Below are positions 58,747-64,000 of a stretch of DNA of 64,000 bases, piece after piece. A program made the position numbers and the translations under genes. The stretch lies in assembly GCA_039720395.1 (NCBI GenBank), contig CM077826.1:35740790-35804789 (forward strand). The letters are read 5' to 3'. This DNA comes from Liquidambar formosana (taxonomy: Eukaryota > Streptophyta > Magnoliopsida > Saxifragales > Altingiaceae). The notes beneath the pieces are model-generated. The model ran no database searches. It saw only the letters and a list, made by a program, of their open reading frames with translations, and was not told the origin of the DNA. Each line of letters begins with the position of its first letter. Position 1 is the first letter of the stretch.

Positions 58747-61700
58747 ATGATTATGCATAATACAAAATACATATGGGCTGGTAATTATGGTGTAGTTGAA
58801 TGATTCAAAAATCTGGAAAATTTTTATGCATAATTGGTTTTCCTCCATGGCTGAACCTAGGGTTTGGAACCCTAGGTCAATTCTCTTTTACTCCTCTTCT
58901 AATTGATGGTTAAGTGTAGCCATGGATGCAATAGGTTGCATAGGGTTTGAGTTTGGAGAAGAAGAATAAGGAAACTAGGGTTTTATAAAACTGTTATGAA
59001 CAGTTTTCATGGTTGCCATGAAAAACCGTCATCTTGTTTTGCATGCCGAATTCAGAGTTCTTCTCCAAAATTTTCGAGCCATATATGGTTAGAAAGCTCT
59101 TCGAATAAGCTTTCCAACCCAACAAACGGTGCGTCAATCCGAGTTCTGTAGTGAAAGTTATGAATTTTTTACTACAGGCTGTCTGGAAAGACAGTTTTGC
59201 TCGGGAATGATGCAATAGCCACAACTTTGAGTTATTGATGGAGATCAAAGGCATGGCAATGGTTGCCACCACTTGGGTTATGTTCTAGACATGGTAGGGA
59301 AAGGTTCCCAAGCATTTAGATGCATCATAATTGGATTAAGATGCTAGAACAGAAGGAAGAAGGAGAAGAACACCATGGAGGCTGAATCTGGGTTTTAGAA
59401 CCCTAAGGTTCTTGCAATTAATTCTAATTAAAGCTGCTGTATTTATGATGGAAGATCATTGTAGGATCATTATATATCATGTGTATATGATTTTCTTTAA
59501 GTTTCAAAAAGGTTTTGATGGAAAAAGATTCAAAAAGTTTGAAAATTTTTCATGAACAGCATAGCAGAATTTTTCTGCAGAAAAGTCATCAATGGAGTTT
59601 TGATTAGAACTTGAGTTAGGGAACTCCAAATTGCATGAAACCAATTGCATTAGTTTCCTAAGAGATGTAGGATACTGGGAAAATTCGTTTGGTAGCCTAA
59701 TTCATTCATCTTGCTGGGTTTTAAATCAATTTCTGACAATGGACAGTATGCTGTAAATTTCTGGGCAGCCTACTGTTGTTTTAATTGTTTAGAACAATTG
59801 GTGATGATTTGATCATCCAAACCTCTTCTATTAGCTTAGTATTCCATGTAGGGACATGATACAAAAGCTGGTTTCAATGGAGGAGTCGAATTGATAAGGA
59901 TTTAGAAGCTATTGTGACCTTCAAGGTCTGCAACAATGGCTCCAGCAATGGGTTTTGGAAACCCTGATTGTTCTTGATGATGGCAACCACTTCCACCACT
60001 TCTCACGTGTCCAGAGGCTTGTCCCACACTCCTAGGATGTTCTCCCATGGCTGGCCATGGCCTTCCCCATTCGTTGGTGGCCATGGCAGCCTAGCCAAGC
60101 TCAGGCAGCCCCCTGGTTGTGACGGCTGCATAGAGTTAAGGATGAAACCCTAATTTTGAGTTAATGATGAAACCCTAATTTCATTATGGCATTAATTAAA
60201 ACCCTAATTGGAATATTAATTACCTTAATTAAGAGTTAATGATTGGTCATTAAATGACCAATCATGGTTATTGATTGTTAGGGCATAATTAATACCTTTA
60301 ATGATGTCTAGGGTTAGGGTTTTGGAAACCCTAATTAGTGTAATTAATTAAGGGTAATTAATACCCTATTTGGCATTAATTAAACCCTAATCCCTTTTAT
60401 TAAATACCGTATGAACCTAGGGTTTTAATGATTGGACATTAAGTGACCAATCATAAGGCATTTAATGATTAGGGCTTGCATTTAGGGTTTAGGGTTATGC
60501 ATTTAGGGTTTAGGGTTTTAGGAAACCCTAATACACTAATTCATCATTTAAATGATTTTATTTAATTCCTATATTAATTATTTAATTAATATTGATTAAT
60601 TTTATAATGTTTTAAATGGTTTAAAACACAATTAGGGATTAAATTAAAATCTGGAAATTCTTAATTAAATGAAATTGTTTTGTTTAAATAAAGAAACCCT
60701 AATATTGGATATTAGAGTTATTTTAGGAAACTTTATATGTTTCTATTAATTTGATTAATTAAAACTAAATGTCTTAAATGTTAAGACTTTATTTAATTCT
60801 GGATATTTTTGTTAAAACCTAATAAGATTAGGATGCATTAATGAGATTAATGTAAATCATTCAAGAGAATTACCATAATGCCCATATGTTTTAATGCTTA
60901 CAGTTTTTCTTTACATTATGCAATGAGATTGTATGTATGTGTTTGGATGATGATTATGGACTATACCCCTTAAACCAATTGTGATTGGCCGTTTTACGAA
61001 TGGGTTGTAATAATTTTTCAAGAGTTGTAATTTTATTAAGGTGATGTAATTTATTTGGGGCTCGCATGCCACCTTCCCTCTCCCTCTCTCTCTATCATTC
61101 TCTTATGAACCCCACATTCCCCTTATGTATCCCTTTCTTTAAATTATGTAAATGTTATATAATCGAGAGCGCACTAAGGAACATGCTGGACCCAAAGGAG
61201 CATGATAGAGCCCAACAAGCCAATGGTGGAGACCATCAAGCCAAGGGAGCAGATTGAAGGACTTGAAAGCTTAGAGAAGTGTTTCAAGAAAGCATGCATG
61301 TTACGAATGGTTTATTTTATGATCACCTACACCCACCTTAGACCTTGGATTCAATCTATTGGCTTGGATTGAATCTTCTCAAAGTCCATAATCATCATAG
61401 TGGGAGCTTAAATTTATGAGATAATTGTATTAGCTCCAATACCATAGTTTGGTATATGTTACCTATTCACTTAGGGACTAATATCAAATTATGGTACTTT
61501 ATATATGTTGATATATAATAGCATGCGATGTATGATTTATAATAGCATGAGATGTATGATTATAAATAGCATAATTTATATATTTAAATTTTGATACATA
61601 GGATGCATGTTAATTTGATGAGACCCTTTAAAATCCCTCTTATTTAATATTAAGTTGAAAATGGAGAAGTCATTAGGGAATGAATTCTTCATTGCCTTCC

Positions 61701-61800
61701 ATCATTATAGGATCATCTAACGTCCCTTAATGTGGGTACCTGGCTGCAGACATGTAGGAGCTACCCATGTTAAAGACATTACTTGAAACTATCACATATG
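58747..61800 (+). other. B3 noncoding leader, no gene seen
   Basis: About 3 kb of noncoding leader as in B1, with palindromes at 60239-60265 and 60428-60454 (one mismatch in the second). Confidence 0.6.
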
Positions 61801-61819
61801 AGATATCATGGGGTGCCTA

Positions 61820-62050
61820 AACTGGTATATACCAAGAAACTAACATGTGAGGTATATATTTGGCGAAACATACCTGTGTGAATGATGGGTTTAACTTAAC
61901 TAGGGAAGTATTCCAAGAAACTAACATGTGAGGTGTATGTTCCCTAGAGGCAAAACGATTGGAACTTGCTTATGAAGCAATAGACAAAGAGTTGTCTTCT
62001 TATTGTGGGTTAGAAGTCAAGAAACTAACATGTGAGGCTTCTAGGTCACA
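61820..62050 (+). promoter_or_regulatory. Three hairpins with one shared 19-nt loop (B3)
   Basis: CAAGAAACTAACATGTGAG at 61833-61851, 61914-61932 and 62018-62036 with complementary flanks. Confidence 0.65.
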
Positions 62051-64000
62051 GTGGGACCCCAATCCCCAGTAGGAATGAGATTCCCGAATTCCATTAGAGG
62101 GTGTATGGAATTTGATAAAATATTGGGAGGTACCATATGATTAAAGACCCAATCATTATGGATAAAAATGAAATCTAATTCTCTGTTTATGTAGATTACC
62201 TAATTACTCACCTCAAAACCCCTATTTCCTAATATATAGGATATTGATAGTTTGACTAAACCCGATTTCTTTTATTGACTTAGGAAATTGAGAATTGTTC
62301 TCAACTTCAAAAGATTGTTTATATGCTATTAGGCCTTTTATTAAAAGCCCTCCATAAAACATCCTAAGAAGAAAAAGACACTATGCGCAATTGGCATCTT
62401 GTTGCCATGCTATATGATAGTATTGATGACTAATGAGCTTCAGAAGCAAAATTAGTCAATGCAAGTGCCTTTGATGTCCTACATCACATACAAAAGTTGT
62501 ATTGTGAGTAAAATAATACTATAAAGTATAGTACTTGTAAAGGACTTCTTCTGGACTAGGATGTAATAAAAGTTGTTTATTAATAATCATTCTTTTGCAA
62601 AAATGATTAATCACATAGAATAGCTTGAGAAGCTAGATGTGATTTAAAATGGAAGCATAAAGGAAAGCAAGTCTTGAAAAGTCAAAGACAAAGAAATATA
62701 ATTATTTTGTAGTAAACATAAGGTATTGTAAAGGGAACTTGATAAAGTATCAGTCTTCCTAGAAGAACCAAACTTTTGAAGTTTTGGTTCATGCTCTAAA
62801 CTAAATTGTTGGTTAGTTCTGCTTCTTGGTTTTTGGATTCTAGTGTAATCTAAATCGAAGCAGAAAGTTAAGTAGATAATAAGTTACCTTTAAAAATTTT
62901 AATAGAGCAAGAGTTGCTAGATTAATTTTGGGAACTTATTTCTTAACTAGGTCATTTAAGACATTCTAGAAATTTGATTTCTGAATTTAAATGACTAATT
63001 AGAGCGAATGCAACGTATTCCGAGAATACAAGAGATGTAGAGACTCTCATTTAAATGTAATGATTATGACTTGGTTATGAGATGACCAAACCCATCTTTT
63101 ACTTGGTGAAGTGAAAGAGTTACATTTATAATTTGACTAATACATTGTGATGTATATAGTCATGTAGAGCATGCATTCAATTACAGTAGACTCATCTTAG
63201 AATACCATAGCTCAATGGTGAATCTAAGAGAACAAATTGAACCCTATTAAGATATGGTTTGATCTATGATGAGTTTTACTAATGTATCCATCTAGGATAT
63301 ACCTTAAAATTGCTACATATTGATAATTTAGGGTTCACTCCAGTTTTGTCCCAATTATATCAGATATGATATGGGAAGAAACCCAACTTAAAGAAGTTAA
63401 GGCTTGGGCTTGTGCTACGTTTGTCTGGAAACATAATGTAGACAATCTGGAAATAAGGTCAAGTAAGTGTTGAATTGTGGTATATCCCAAAAGTGGTTGG
63501 GATAGTATTTTTATTACTCTAATGAACAAAAGTTGTCCATTAGGATGATTGCTAGATTTTCTTGAGAAAGAGTTCATTCAAGAAAGATGCAAAAGTAGAT
63601 AGAATTTACAGAATTGTTTGTAAAGCCACAAACCAACAAAGATCCAACCCTTGCCCCTATTGAGGCAAAACCTTTAATTACACCACATTCTTTTCATAGA
63701 TCAAATTGGATATTTCTTTAATATAAGAGAGATATTGTATCTCTATTAGAATGTAAAAGAATTGTTCTTTGGTGATAAAGATCACCAAGATAATCCTATT
63801 GATTATGACTAGACGATGTTTCACATCAACTTGAGAAATGACTAAGAGTCATTAAATCCAATATGGATAGGTAGAGACCTAAAAGGCTTGGCTATTTAAG
63901 AATTCTTTCAACATAGGCAAAAAGTTGTCTATAAAGAAACTTGTTTGATAATAGTTATGCTGAAATCCATTTGGATCTTGTTATCTATAAACACACATTT

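Larger units (their letters stand above)
57075..64000 (+). mobile_element. Non-autonomous copia-type retrotransposon B3, 3' end beyond window
   Basis: 5' LTR 57075-58732, then an internal region matching B1 and B2. The left target-site copy should be ACGGC (57070-57074); the right copy and 3' LTR are outside the window. No sense ORF of useful length; the same decayed gag and integrase traces (near 62200-62480 and 63200-63480) as in B1 and B2. Confidence 0.93.

Overview
The window is plant nuclear DNA, almost certainly from an angiosperm and probably a eudicot. It is one block of nested LTR retrotransposons, with no single-copy host gene and no tRNA, rRNA or CRISPR that I could find. Two superfamilies are present: large Ty3/gypsy elements of the Tat lineage (two RNase H domains, the second following a connector after the RT, and LTRs of about 3 kb starting TGTCACACCCC), all on the minus strand, and younger Ty1/copia-type elements with LTRs of about 1.66 kb and an initiator-Met type primer site.

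Layout. 1-25623 is Tat element G1, read right to left: 5' LTR 25623-22367, primer site, leader, gag (21650-20016), protease (10382-9165), RT/RNase H/integrase (8904-3941), then two genes on the opposite (+) strand: a DUF7745-like gene (2310-3596) and a plant-mobile-domain (PMD) gene (1-1807, cut by the window edge). G1 is split by a 9.4-kb copia-type element A1 (10411-19846, TSD CAATG) and by a solo copia LTR (6939-8597, TSD GCTTG). G1 lies inside the gag of a second Tat element, G2 (25624-36701), which also carries copia-type element B1 (26289-35970, TSD GGTCA). The G2 LTR (36702-39634) is followed on its other side by the 3' half of a Tat element, G3: an 80-bp tandem repeat array (39750-41640), an apparently intact seven-exon PMD gene (42268-44999, +), copia-type element B2 (45347-55007, TSD GAAAC), a DUF7745-like gene (55116-56401, +) and the integrase end (57074-56721, -). 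Copia-type element B3 (57075 to beyond 64000) interrupts that integrase.

The most interesting system is the Tat elements themselves. Two diverged elements carry the same antisense two-gene cassette (PMD gene then DUF7745-like gene) between integrase and 3' LTR. The five PMD introns visible in both copies lie at identical codon positions and the internal exons have identical lengths. Each visible antisense promoter is preceded by a GC-rich palindrome of about 80 bp, which also sits upstream of the TATA box in both Tat LTRs. The 3' region of G3 is a tandem array whose units hold two hairpins with compensating base changes.

The copia-type elements have no usable coding capacity, yet B1 and B2 each have LTR pairs that look identical. 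They are recently moved non-autonomous elements. All four share three leader hairpins that present the same 19-nt loop.
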